Part shown: positions 21,311 through 31,675 of the stretch, piece by piece
Layout of the letters: every line of letters starts with the position of its first letter
Position numbering within the stretch: the stretch's first letter is position 1
Assembly (NCBI GenBank): GCA_032622095.1
Contig: CP136063.1
Coordinates: 13,867,814 to 13,931,813, forward strand
Reading direction: 5' to 3'
From: Siphonodentalium dalli
Taxonomy: Eukaryota > Mollusca > Scaphopoda > Gadilida > Siphonodentaliidae
DNA: 64,000 bases
Made by a program: the position numbers and the translations under genes
The notes under the pieces: model-generated
The model's input: the letters and a program-made list of their open reading frames with translations, nothing else
The model's database searches: none
Told to the model about the DNA's origin: nothing

Positions 21311-22036
21311 ATTGACAGGCACTTTAACGGCGTGGCACCGCGAAAAGAACACGTTTCACACGGCAGGCAACATATGGCGCCCTAATCAATCAATTACCCA
21401 ATAAGTAATGTCAATATACAGATGGCGTTATGAGCTGACAAACACAGTCCATTTGGCACACCAACGTGCCATGTGTATCGTTTTCATACCATAACTCTGG
21501 GCATTCGTTAAGTGTGACACCATGTCAGCATGGTGCCGCAATTAATCAACGCCCAGACTCAGCTTATCTCTTCGAATCATGTTAACAGACAAACCATTAA
21601 ATTGGAAAGTGTAAATACTTCCCACATTAGCAGTCCCGACAGTCATCCCCTATCTGTGATATCGCCGTTATGTTATGTAATCGGTTTTTGTAAATACATA
21701 TGTTACCAATTATTTTTCATCTTCCAGGTGCATGCTTTGTATACGGGCTTCTTAGAACCAACACACTTGTAATTTTATGATCATAATAAATCATTTTGTC
21801 TCTAAAAAAATAAAATAAAAACAAATATCGTACGTAACGATTAGATCATGTTTTATTTTATCTCTGGCTTGATTCGATCTTAACTTGGTCACAAATCGTT
21901 TATAGCGATTAGATCAGGTCTGATCTTGTCTTCACAGAAGATGGTTGCCAGAATGACAAAACTTTTGTGGTATCGTTCCTAGTATGAACTTTTGGTTCCC
22001 GGCCTAGACTTTGTTAGGGAACACTTTATATGGCTC

Positions 22037-22125
22037 TTTATTAAATCTGACTATTAAAGCAGAATGGCTGTTTCTACACTTTAAATGATTCTTTATTAAA
22101 TCTGAATATGAAAGCAGAATGGCTT
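22037..22125. repeat. Two direct copies of a ~35-bp unit
   Basis: The phrase CTTTATTAAATCTGA...AAAGCAGAATGGCT occurs at about 22,037-22,070 and 22,091-22,125. The first lies in the proposed LTR end; the second lies just beyond it. It may reflect an LTR-end duplication or slippage. Confidence 0.5.
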
Positions 22126-22780
22126 CCTTTAAAGCAGCAATTGTTTCCAATCATTCACCATGGTGGCAGGTCTTGCAATGCTAAGGGCTCACCTTTTCCG
22201 CTGCAAGGAGTTGAACCTGGGTAAACTTGGAACATACTGTATAGATACAATATAATAAGGATAAGTTCCCACCCACCACCCATAGTATCTTATGCGCCGC
22301 AGGCGCCCGTATAGAGGCTACTGCCCACATAAATTGTAATAATGTGTAGATTGAAATGGATGGATTAATTTAAGTTATTTACTTGGTTACTTATATTTAG
22401 TTAACATTTATATTTCGTTGAACATTTATACATTTTGGATTTATGTTAAGTTTGTGGAATGTTTAGTTACATTATAAATAAATAATATATAATTTGTTCA
22501 ATAGTTTAGTCTGAATAACTGTATCACTTTTGATAAGATTTTTATGAAAGGGTCCTGTTTGGGACGACCAACTTTAAAGGGACTCAAAAATCATCGCCAC
22601 CATGTTGTTGTTGTTGAAACAGCTATTCACTGCCTGTTCCTAACGCTTCTGAAAACTGCATGCATGGTTTATCTCCCCTGATTTCTATAAATAGATTGGG
22701 GGTAAACCTGTGTTTTGTCAGTGACAGCAAGCATGGTTTCAGGATATCGTTAGAAAAAGACGATATTTATTGAGCTTAAA
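22126..22780. other. No supported gene
   Basis: It contains an AT-rich stretch and, on the minus strand near 22,195-22,215, a tRNA B-box-like GGTTCAACTCC without a convincing A box. No RNA gene is called. Confidence 0.4.
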
Positions 22781-23270
22781 TTGGCAAAATGCGATCAAAT
22801 AAGACGTTTTTGTCAGCGCGAAGATGCCGAAAAATTGGAAAGAGCAGCGAATGGGGTGTCTTCCGCCATGGATTTTGGGAAGTTCACGAATGTCACAGTG
22901 GATTTCCATGCAAATCTGCGGAGCAAAATTCTGAAAGTTACGGAGTTGCACATACCGGCATACTTCTCAGTCTTCTGAGTGTGACTTGATGCGGTACTAT
23001 AGTATAAGAAACAGCAGGTATTTATCTGGTGGGTCCGCTTTGTAAATTATAAAATTTGGCAATAAATATATTTTTGATAAATTTTTTCTGGATTTACATC
23101 ACTTGACCTACATATTAATTTGTCAGATTTGAAATATCAATATTGAATATAAAATTCAAAAATAAATACACTAACATCTATACAAGTTCCAATCGGACCT
23201 GCCAGATAAATACCTGTTGTTTTCAATACCACATCAAGTCACACTCGGAAGTATGTGCAACTCTAGTTCA
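22781..23270. repeat. Inverted repeat with a small ORF of unknown origin on its left
   Basis: The phrase GAGTTGCACATAC...GTGTGACTTGATG...CAGGTATTTATCTGG at 22,942-23,030 is present as its reverse complement at 23,195-23,268, enclosing about 165 AT-rich bases. A 65-codon ORF (22,781-22,978) with coding-like composition (QREDAEKLERAANGVSS) runs into the left arm. It could be an exon captured or truncated by the repeat. No family is recognised. Confidence 0.45.
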
Positions 23271-23449
23271 GTCATGAACGTAGTGCGTATCCTTCCTTGC
23301 TGGAAGCAGCAATCTGCGAAAGCGGTCATGTTGACTTAAAGAACAAATACAGAAAAGAAAAAATACAGACGAGATGATGGATCAGTCACAGGCATGCTGT
23401 TTGAGGTAAAGCTACCACCCCGCGAAGAATGAAGGAAAGAACAGTGACT

Positions 23450-23803
23450 GGTTCAATACCACAAAATAGTCAAGGGGTTGGTTTCAACCCTGCCTAAAGC
23501 CTGATTATCTAGAACACGAGAAGAAAGACACAAGGGAAATACAGCCAACAAAATTTTAGGACTGTGTCAGTCAAAATCCGGTGGAGAAGGAGGTGTGTAA
23601 CAACACAGAATCGTTCCAACTTCTGCGTACCAGCAGCTCACAATACGAACACTCCTTCTTTGTTAAAACAACTGTGGAATTGAACTACCTGGAACAGACT
23701 TCAGTCGGTTGTTGATGTCGGTGATATTGACGGTTTTCTATCTGCTCTGCGAGGGGAACAACAGTATGGAGTGTTTTCAACAATGCTAACAAGGAGCTAT
23801 TGC
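23450..23803 (+). pseudogene. C-terminal remnant of a second LINE ORF2
   Basis: Read across frameshifts, the sequence gives SRTRGHTRKYSQ (about 23,510), then QYEHSFF with a following T-V-x-x-N (about 23,655-23,690) and W-N-R-L...SVVDVGDIDGFLSAL (about 23,692-23,745). This matches the R-GH...F-SFFPRTI-x-WN-LP...F-L tail that ends many CR1/Jockey/RTE-type RT proteins. Nothing upstream preserves the RT core. It is followed immediately by a TTAA MITE. Known from family pattern only, with several disrupting indels. Confidence 0.45.
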
Positions 23804-24033
23804 TTAACCCTTTGAGTGCCAGGGGCCGATCTCATCGGCCCTAAACCTACAAAATAAGTCTGTTTAAGAATATAAGAATAAATTATTAAAATTGTAAAAA
23901 AAAAAAATTGTTAGGCCAATGCATTCTCTTATATATGCGAGGCGACCTATGGTCGACTCGCATATATAAGAGAATGCATTGGCACAGGGTATATGGGTTG
24001 ATACAAAAATCGACCTGGCACTCAAAGGGTTAA
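23804..24033. mobile_element. TTAA MITE family B, one hairpin
   Basis: It is flanked by TTAA (23,804-23,807 and 24,030-24,033), with termini TTAACCCTTTGAGTGCCAGG / CCTGGCACTCAAAGGGTTAA. Only one 69-bp hairpin is present (23,915-23,983), identical to the second-type hairpin of family A, including the GGCACAGGGTAT bases that follow. The sub-terminal sequence (GGCCGATCTCATCGGCC) is unlike family A. Confidence 0.8.
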
Positions 24034-24169
24034 ATATTTAAAAATTATGCTTGTTTATCATATATAATAAATTATTTTTCAATTATTTCGCTTGCTGCTT
24101 ATATTTATACTCCAAAATAATTTTGGATGGCTCAAACAACAACATTATCATTGCATATATTAAGTACTA

Positions 24170-24603
24170 TATGGGAGATTAATCTAACATTTAATGGCTG
24201 ATTTAAACGCTTAAGCGTAACTCCATTACGCTTAAGCATAATTGGTTTGTATTGCCTTGCAACGTTATATGTAATGGTAGGCCTACATGTATCTAACTTT
24301 AATAGTAAGGTTTAATGTTCTGGGCGGATGGTAAGATTACTAGCATCGTAATTGACTGCATCAATTTCAGCTTCAGGGGAGTTTTTCCAATTCTATTACG
24401 CTTTACTTTAGCGTGAATGCATTATGTGTGATCGTAAATGAATTACGCATAAGCATAATGTAATACGCTTAAGTATGGTATAATGGAAATCTAAATTACA
24501 CTTAGACATTGCGAATTAAGCTTAAATTTATGCTTTATATAATAAGCATAATGAATTACACTTAAGCGTGATTGGCAATTAAATGTGAATTTTGCCTCCC
24601 ATA
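24170..24603. mobile_element. Short TATGGGAG element with TTAAGC words
   Basis: It begins TATGGGAGATTAATCTAAC and ends AATGTGAATTTTGCCTCCCATA. The interior holds TTAAGC palindromic words (ACGCTTAAGCGTAA types) at 24,205-24,245 and 24,395-24,575. It is a 434-bp relative of the 1.1-kb and 29.7-kb elements, lacking their internal tandem units. Confidence 0.55.
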
Positions 24604-24745
24604 TGTGTACTATTGTTGTTTCGTACACTTTGCCCCACGTGTTTGGTTGTTTCGCACCATATATTTGGCCATTTCTCACCACATGTTTTGTCGTTTCCCA
24701 CAACTGTCATGCGTTGCTTTTGAAAAAATCCTTTGAAAAAGAACA

Positions 24746-24978
24746 TACAGTAATACCCAAAGTAATTGACCCCTTAACCACACCAGGATTATGGAAAATA
24801 ATTCAGGATTTAGTTGGAAATATGGCTTGTTGCTATTCGTTGGAAAGCTCTCGTCGAGAGCTTTCCGATGAATGGCAACAAGCCATATTTCCAACTAAAT
24901 CCTGAAAAATTACCCATAATTCTGCTGTGGTTAAGTGGTCAAGTGGTCAATTACTTAATTACTTTGGGCATTACTGTA
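24746..24978. mobile_element. CAGTAATGC palindromic MITE, full length
   Basis: TA-flanked (24,746 and 24,977-24,978), with CAGTAATACCCAAAGTAATT at the left and the complementary AATTACTTTGGGCATTACTG at the right. The two arms meet at CTCTCGTCGAGAG near 24,855. It is 233 bp, with one arm a little longer. The TA target and short termini suggest Tc1/mariner-type mobilisation. Its ORFs are palindrome artefacts. Confidence 0.75.
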
Positions 24979-25442
24979 TTAAGTTATCTGATGACAACGC
25001 GCCAATTGGACACATTTTATTTTTTTTTAAATCCCAAATTGTGACAACAAAGTTCAAGTTATTTAAAAAAAAACATATCAATAGACCCAGTCTAAATAAA
25101 ATTAGAACGTGTTTCATTTCTTTCTTACGAGTCTGGATATCTATCAGACTGCAATATACCTTATACTAAATGATACGATTCATCCAGATTATACCGGTAT
25201 GAAACTGGCCACTTGGAAGGAAACATTTATGGGGGGGGGGGGGGAGACAACCCCACTGTGACATCGTCGCCACCTCGCTGACAGTCTGAAGTTAAAATGA
25301 ACCTGGTTCTCTATGGATGAGTGATTCACCGATAATTGTTACTTTTGGCCTCTCATAACAAAATGCATATATACACAAGCGTATGGTAATAGCGTATATG
25401 AAGACTGGAGAAAATTTCATACTAAAATAGGTTATCAGTACA
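24979..25442. other. No recognised feature
   Basis: Contains a G14 run (25,231-25,244). No gene or repeat family is seen. Confidence 0.45.
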
Positions 25443-25598
25443 TACAGTAATGCTCTAATTAATCGACCTCTTAACCAAAGCAGAATTATGGGTAACTTTT
25501 CAGGATTTAGTCGGAAATATATATTTCCGACTAAATCCTGAAAAGTTACCCATAATTCTGCTTTGGTTAAGAGGTCGATTAATTAGAGCATTACTGTA
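25443..25598. mobile_element. CAGTAATGC MITE as a perfect 156-bp palindrome
   Basis: Bases 25,443-25,520 are reverse-complemented base for base at 25,521-25,598, with no spacer. It begins TACAGTAATGC and ends GCATTACTGTA, flanked by TA within the palindrome. Compared with the 7.8-kb and 28.1-kb copies, it lacks the central GGCTTGTTGCCATTC segment. The symmetry is exact over both arms by direct reading. Confidence 0.85.
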
Positions 25599-25808
25599 CA
25601 TGTGTATATACCAATCACATGTATATTGAGTTTTTAAAAAAAGTTTCTGAACCCCTATGGTTGTAAATAGAATGCACTCAGTGATTCTGACTTCAAACTT
25701 GTGCCTCCTAATTATATAGGTTGATTGAGTTGAAAGGTTAGAAAATCAGTGCCCTCTCTTGAAATTATTTCTTAAGGAATAATCTCTGTTTCATATTTTG
25801 ATTACAGT

Positions 25809-26159
25809 TTAAAGATGGTCTATATATTCTTATTACAAGTTTTATATATTTTCCTGGGTATAAAATAATGTCCGGAAATGCTTCAATCAATTACTGTTCA
25901 TTCTATTTTGAATTTTCTGGTATATATACTAGTATACCTACAAATAATTTGTGACATTTTCCTGCTTGAGGAAACGTTCGGAGCATAGCAAGCAGGAAAA
26001 TAGTAAAAAAAAGATTGTCCCAACTGATTATCAATCAGTTGTAATATTAAATGATAGAAGCGTTTCTGGACTGGTGTCTTTGACAACTTGACTTATCATT
26101 ATTATTTTATACCCTAGAAATTATAGAAAACAATTTAGGAAGAGATGATCCATCTTTAA
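25809..26159. mobile_element. MITE with TTAAAGATGG termini
   Basis: The left end TTAAAGATGGTC is matched by GATCCATCTTTAA at the right. Internally, GTCCGGAAATGCTTCAATCAAT (25,869-25,890) pairs with the reverse-type ATGATAGAAGCGTTTCTGGAC near 26,053. Related sequence occurs at 27.48-27.66 kb and 60.03-60.16 kb. Confidence 0.55.
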
Positions 26160-26789
26160 GCCAATCGAGCAAAGTTGATCTATTTCTCCATGTTCTTCTA
26201 ATAGGTGATGTTTTTATCGAATATATTTGCACATTTTACCCACTGCCGCACTGCGAGTGCATTGGTCCCTTTAATATTTCATGTAAAAGTGGTGAAAACT
26301 GTAATATTAAACAAGAACAATAGCTTTAGACTTTAGTTAACACAAAATTCACTGAAATATTTTCACAGTGGGGTTTCTGTGAGGGAAAAAATATTTGTTT
26401 TCCTCATAGAATCTCCACATATATATTCAGACAGACAGATGAGGAGGGGTGTTGAAAAATGCTTGGGGAAAACAGTTGTAAAGAGGGAAAGAAATTGGTT
26501 GCGGTGAATTGCAGAAATGGTCAAAGGTAAAAAAGTAACATACGTGTCTGAATATATATTAACACCCCCCCCCCCCTCCAGAGCAAATTGAAATAATTTA
26601 AATCCATATACCCTGCTTTTCTCATGGCATTTTTTTTGGTGTTTTGAGATTAATCCTTCAGTCATGATACTTTTCCAAAAATGACATTTTTTGGTATTTT
26701 TGTCTGTTTAACAAATGTTGGGGCATAAATAGAAAAAAACAATCAGTAGAGAGTGCACTGGCTTAGAATTTCAATACAAGTATTGTTAG
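26160..26789. other. No supported gene; C12 run
   Basis: A C12 run lies at 26,565-26,576. A 100-codon minus-strand ORF (26,363-26,665) spans it and shows no domain. Confidence 0.45.
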
Positions 26790-27110
26790 CTTAATGCATT
26801 CTCTTATATATGCAAGGCATCCTATGGGAGACTCGCATATATAAGAGAATGCATCGGCACAGGTTTTCAAAAAAATTCATGAAGCTCCAGTTATGGAAGG
26901 ATTAATCATAAATAATGGTCTCCCATATGGCACCTTGTATATATAAAAGAATGCACTGGCTTGAATAGTCAAGATAAATGTTGTTAGGTCAATGAATTCT
27001 CTTAAATATGTGAGTCTGCCAATGGGAGACTGGCATATATAAGAGAATGCATTGGTATAGTGTTTTTGCAAAATTTCAGGAAGCTCCAGTCATGAAATGT
27101 GCAAAATTAT
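26790..27110. mobile_element. Degenerate hairpins of TTAA family C
   Basis: There are diverged hairpins at 26,790-26,858 and 26,985-27,057 and a solo right arm near 26,920-26,954. Each is followed by TTTTNCAAAAAATTNCAxGAAGCTCCAGTxATG-type sequence like the 10.3-kb copy. At least two overlapping or nested family C relics are present; no clean TTAA pair remains. Confidence 0.5.
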
Positions 27111-27470
27111 TTGAACTTTCCTCTTAGAACACTTTAAATTGTAAAAAGATAGCATCGCAAGGTGTTTGGAAATCCCTTCAGTTTGTAAGTCTAACACACA
27201 ATTTGTTCAAAAATAGTTTTGTCTTCATCATAGACTAATAAAGAAATCATGTTTTGTACACAATCTACATTGTAGTCAGAAAATTACTAAAACAATGAAA
27301 AGGCTGTAAAAAAAATTTCTAGTTTTTTAAATATCTGACCATCATATATTGAATTTGGCTCAGTGTGATACACTCCCATTAATGAAAATACACAACTTGA
27401 AAAATCCTTACTCTAACAGATGGATTAATAATTATCTCTTTCTGTAACAATTATTTTATAGTTTCCTGTG
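27111..27470. other. No recognised feature
   Basis: AT-rich sequence; nothing recognised. Confidence 0.4.
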
Positions 27471-27665
27471 TATAACATAATAAATATGAATCGAAGACCC
27501 TTGCCTGGAAACACTTCTATCAATTAGTATTATAATAGTATACAATCAATTTCCAGTATTTTAATGGTATCTCCGGCTTATTTTTATAATTTTATAACCA
27601 GTAAACTATACAACACATGTTAGAGGAAGAGATAATCCATCTTTAGTGAATCCTGGAAATTTGTA
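27471..27665. repeat. Relative of the TTAAAGATGG MITE
   Basis: GAAGACCCTTGCCTGGAAACAC (27,496-27,517) is the complement of the GTTTCTGGAC/GTTTCCGGACAGGGGTCTTC block seen near 26,060 and 60,070. A GAGATAATCCATCTTTA end follows at about 27,632-27,648. This is a partial copy. Confidence 0.4.
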
Positions 27666-27794
27666 AATGATTAAACATCTTCTGTAAAGCAGGAAAATAA
27701 AATCTACAAAACATGCAGTTGGAAGGACTTTGGAGACTCGAATATATAATATAACCATTTCTTGATGGGAACTGCGCTGGTGGAGCAATGAATC

Positions 27795-28050
27795 ATGTGC
27801 CAGTGCATTCCCTTATATTTGCAGATACCATACTAGGTAGCCTCACATATATAAGAGAATGCACTGGCTTACAAGGTCAAGGTAAATATTGTTAGGCCAA
27901 TGTACATGTAATGTATTCTCTTACATATTCTAGGATCCCTACTAGAAACTACCATATATAAGAGAATGCATTAGCACATGGTTTTTTCGCAATATTTCCA
28001 ATGCTCCAATCATGGAAGGGTGAATGCTGCTCCCATAATGAAAGGGTTAA
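27795..28050. mobile_element. TTAA MITE family C relic
   Basis: Two diverged hairpins (about 27,797-27,868 and 27,893-27,970) share the TTACAAGGTCAAGGTAAATATTGTTA spacer seen in the 10.3-kb copy. The element ends ATAATGAAAGGG with TTAA at 28,047-28,050. The left terminus is not clear. Confidence 0.55.
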
Positions 28051-28136
28051 TTGATTTTATTCCAAATAGACATTTTTTGTTTTAGTTTTAGTTCCGACCC
28101 TCCAGGTTTGGTATTTTGTCTCATAAATGAACCACA

Positions 28137-28318
28137 TACAGTAATGCCCTAATTAATCGACTGCTTAACCACAGCAGCATTATGGGTAACTTTTCAGGAT
28201 TTAGTTGGAAATATGGCTTGTTGCCATTCATCGGAAAGCCATATTTTCGACTAAATGCTGAAAAGTTACCCATAATTCTGCTGTGGTTAAGGAGTCAATT
28301 ATTTAGGGCATTACTGTA
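28137..28318. mobile_element. CAGTAATGC palindromic MITE
   Basis: TA-flanked with CAGTAATGCCCTAATTAATC at the left and AGGGCATTACTG at the right. The arms meet near 28,225, one arm lacking part of the central segment. An incomplete relative starts about 90 bases further on. Confidence 0.7.
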
Positions 28319-28408
28319 CTATGATGGTGGTGGTTCTGCTGAGTTTAGTAAGGCAAAATCAAATTAATGTTCTGTTTCTGAGACACTGCCACTTCATTAT
28401 TATATGGG

Positions 28409-28514
28409 AGAGATTTCCGATGAATGGCAACAAGCCATATTTCCGACTAAATCCGGAAAAGTTACCCATAATTCTGCTGTGGTTATGGAGTCGACTAATT
28501 AGGGCATTACTGTA
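28409..28514 (-). mobile_element. Solo arm of the CAGTAATGC MITE
   Basis: Only the right-hand arm is present (GATGAATGGCAACAAGCCAT to GGGCATTACTGTA at 28,514). With the full copy at 28,137-28,318 it may be the remains of a dimer or of a rearranged palindrome. Confidence 0.6.
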
Positions 28515-29296
28515 GTTTTGATTACTCTGACTACTGATGGTATACATGTACTAGCACCTGCCATAAATCATGAATAACAGAGGTGAATCATGAGTACCGG
28601 ATACAAAAAATATAGGATAGAAGCCATGGTTATTTCACACTGTTATAAATATGAAAATAATTACATTTTTGCTGCTGAAGTATTGTCCATAACTCCAGCT
28701 CATCAAGAAGTATGAGACTGAATTATATCAAAATATGTCATTTTGACAAAAAATAATCAATTTGATGCTCAATGACAATTATTCTCAGTGAGATATATCA
28801 TACAGTTCCAGGAGATTTCACTCCATTGTCACTATCCATATTTTCTTATCTGGTACCTGCTGGTACACAGAAAAATCACCTATTTGTTATTAGTATTCAG
28901 AATAGGAGTCTGGGATCCGCCATGGGAGGGAGGGACATCATCAATATCATGAAGAGATATATTTAAGAAGACTTATTTTAAATGATTTATTAATAAGGTA
29001 CTTAACACAATAACACATGTATGAATTTTCACTAATGAATTAAATTTAATATAATTAAAAAGTCTGTTAATAACTGAATATCACAATTGACTGTCACTAG
29101 CTGTGATAGACTTGCAATTGAATTTATTAATTGAGTAATTGGCAATCATGAATATTTCTGTGGGACAAACCCCAGCTTCTGGCATGATTTAGTCCTTGTT
29201 TAAATTATTGTTGAATGTTGGGTCAACAGCCTGGAGCTATCTAGTTGAAATTGAAGAAACCCCCTCCCCTAGATCATGCCATGAATCTTTACTCTG
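28515..29296. other. No recognised feature
   Basis: AT-rich, with small ORFs lacking any domain. Confidence 0.4.
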
Positions 29297-29672
29297 CTTA
29301 GCGCCTGTAGAGATCTTATTCCATCAGTACAAAACTTGGGAACTTTTTTATGTTTTGATAGGGAACTTTATAACATTGAAAAAACAAGGCAGGGAACATA
29401 TTTATTTGTTTATAATTGTTCCTCGATAATCAACTTCAAAGTATGGGGGAAATTCCATGATTGTAAGTGCGCATAGCAAACTCACCCATCAAGTCTGTTA
29501 AATAATGTCATCTCGAGCTGGCACTTTCGCCTACTTATGAATAAACTGTTAAGGTAATAACAAAGAAATATATTCCCGTGTTATTTTTTCAGCTTTATAA
29601 GGTTCCCTATCAAAACCTCAAAAAGTTCCCAGGTTTTTCATTGGTACAATATGATTTCTACGGGCATTAGCC
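29297..29672. mobile_element. Inverted-repeat element (about 376 bp)
   Basis: TGGGAACTTTTTTATGTTTTGATAGGGAAC (29,337-29,366, with a ~40-base outer extension) has its complement at 29,602-29,632, followed by the matching outer extension to 29,672. The 230-bp interior is non-coding. It abuts the 29.67-kb element on its right. Confidence 0.5.
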
Positions 29673-29673
29673 T

Positions 29674-30902
29674 CTGGGAGGTCAAATTGCCATTTAGTAA
29701 TGAAGTGTGATTAAGCGCAATTAATTGCACTTAAGCACAAATAATTACACTTAAGCAGAATTACTTGAACTTATCATTGTTCTTAAGCGCAATCATTGAT
29801 CTTAAGTGCAGTCGATTGCGCTTAAGCATAGTAATTTGTTCTTGAAAACATAATTATTTGTGCTTAAGCGCAATCAATATTGCTGTGCGCAATCAATTGG
29901 CTAATCTTAAGCGCATTTCATGGTTATATGTAACTATTATATAAAACACCCCTGGTGAATAAATAGGTTTATCCATAACTCAACCTTATAGTTCTTACTG
30001 ACATATCACCTCTTGTTTTCATTAGTTTGGATGGGTAGGGAGCAAGTCTAAGTTCTTTATTGATATGGTAGACTCCCGATAGCATTACCTTCTGTTTTAG
30101 TTCAGGCAATTCGTGATAGCATTGACTTCTGTATTAGTTGGTGCAACTTTGATTTTCGAGTATATACCGGTATACATGTGCACCATATGAGGGAAGCAGG
30201 TCCTCAGTGACACCATATTCGCGCTACAGTTTATGACATGGACATACTACAAGAGACGCTGATTTAATAAAATTACCAGAGCTCGAGGAGTGAGACACCA
30301 AAGCTCCCAGAATGAAACACATATTTTTGGGACAGGGATGCTGACAATATTTAGGGTTTTTCACCCGATTTAAGTCAATAAGTACACCATATGAAGTGAG
30401 CAAACCCTCATACAGTGACACCACATTATTGCTATATGACCATAGCTATGGCCCAAATCTGTGCAAAAATTCTTTAAAAAAATTATATTAAAACATACTA
30501 GAGGAGACATCCATTTTTTGGATATAAGGGATGCTGATAATTATATGACATTATGGATTATCTTTGATTGTTGCACACATACAGTTAGAGGTAACTGTAC
30601 TAGGCTTATTTAAAAAGGTTAAAATTAGCACATGCTCTTCTTGTGATGCTAGGCGATACTCCAGGTTATGACAATTAATATTTTATGGGTAGGTTAGATA
30701 GTAGTTACAATTAATTGCACTTGAGCGCAATTAATCATGCTTAAGTGCAACTCATAATGCTTAAGCATGAATGCCCTATTTGTACTTAAGCACAATATTT
30801 TATCGCACTTATGCACAATCGTTTGCCCTTAAGTGCAATAAATTTTGCTAAGCGCATTCAATTGCACTTAAGCGCAATTCAATGTGAATGTGGCCTCTCA
30901 TA
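29674..30902. mobile_element. TATGGGAGGCC element with TTAAGC words, copy 2 (inverted relative to copy 1)
   Basis: The ends are CTGGGAGGTCAAATTGCCATTTA and AATGTGAATGTGGCCTCTCATA. Dense TTAAGC words lie at 29,700-29,930 and 30,710-30,895. The interior is the reverse complement of copy 1: the CACCCCTGGTGAATAAATAGG phrase at 29,947 matches 2,317-2,340 on the other strand. It is about 1.2 kb with no convincing ORF. Confidence 0.6.
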
Positions 30903-31675
30903 ATCATATTACCCAGAGTAGAGATCATTCATGGCATGATCTACACTTCCCCCAACAAAAAAATATATCTAATATTGGGCCACACATTTTGAAATTAGTC
31001 ATTTTAATACTATACGGGTCACTGTTGAGACTTGTTGAATTTGAATCTGCAGGGTCTGTATGTAGTCAGTGTAGGCATAATGCAGCCAGTCCAATCCAAA
31101 GCCATACATGCATATTAGTACATTTCAGTGTCAAATTGCACTTGCTACATGTACATTTGTCTGACGCTATCTACCCACACTGTTTTTTTTTAATCTGCGT
31201 GTTTGAACGATTAGTTCTCCAACAGGTCCCATTGAGACCCGAGTCACTCGGCTCCTTGGTCATCAGGCTGAGAATTCCTGCTGTTGACAATATTCAATTA
31301 CAATGTCAACAACACACGAACTTATTCGAAACGAGTTTTGACCAGTTTTCCAGGCAATAATCGTTGAATTCATATGTGACGACCCAACACTCAACGCACC
31401 ATACACCGAGTTAAAACTCCGATAATCTAATTCAAATATACGTTCTACCTAGGTTTTAATTAATTTACTTCATCTTGAGAATGAGAGTGATTTATTATTC
31501 CAAAGTCGTAAAAACAATCGTATCAAATTGGTGACGAAAGGTCGCCGACCAATCGGATCGCGCGGATGGAATTGTGGCTAAAAATATATATCTGCGGGAT
31601 TCCGCCTTATCATTGCTTCAGTCAATGGGGGTATATTGGTGAAGATTGTTGTGTCACTTTAAAAAAAAATAATCA
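30903..31675. other. No supported gene
   Basis: A 158-codon plus-strand ORF spans 30,884-31,360. It begins inside the preceding repeat end, has no recognisable domain, and has Leu/His/Cys-rich composition not typical of a soluble domain. I treat it as unproven. GC-richer sequence around 31,540-31,600 could be promoter-like for the pseudogene that follows. Confidence 0.35.

Larger units (their letters stand above)
16638..21866 (+). mobile_element. L1/Tx1-like non-LTR retrotransposon, almost complete
   Basis: A short GC-richer 5' leader (16,640-16,741) precedes ORF1 (zinc knuckle) and ORF2 (endonuclease plus RT). A ~450-bp 3' region follows, with AATAAA near 21,784 and an A-rich stretch at 21,804-21,826. 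Direct repeats (16,597-16,637 and 21,867-21,899; both contain CGATCTTAACTTGGTCACA) flank it and look like a long target-site duplication in the LTR. The 3' end does not close with a clean poly-A, so the exact 3' boundary is uncertain. One nonsense codon and one probable frameshift in ORF2 make this copy inactive but young. Confidence 0.75.
16240..22078 (+). mobile_element. 3' LTR, interrupted by a LINE
   Basis: The LTR starts TGTGACGG after the polypurine tract. It continues to about 16,637, is broken by the LINE, and resumes near 21,867, running to a plausible TTCTACA end at 22,078 (TGT...ACA termini). About 40 bases at the break occur on both sides of the LINE, with an 8-bp AGGGCTTC difference. 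Without the LINE the LTR would be near 600 bp. The U3 is AT-rich (TATATA runs at 16,450-16,500). No matching 5' LTR lies in the window, so the element is truncated on its left. The exact right end is inferred. Confidence 0.55.

Noticed and set aside
22160-22330. Possible tRNA-derived SINE (minus strand, B-box-like GGTTCAACTCC)
   Set aside because: No convincing A box, no cloverleaf and no second copy in the window.
30884-31360. 158-codon ORF
   Set aside because: It begins in a repeat end, has no domain-like pattern and atypical composition; likely chance.
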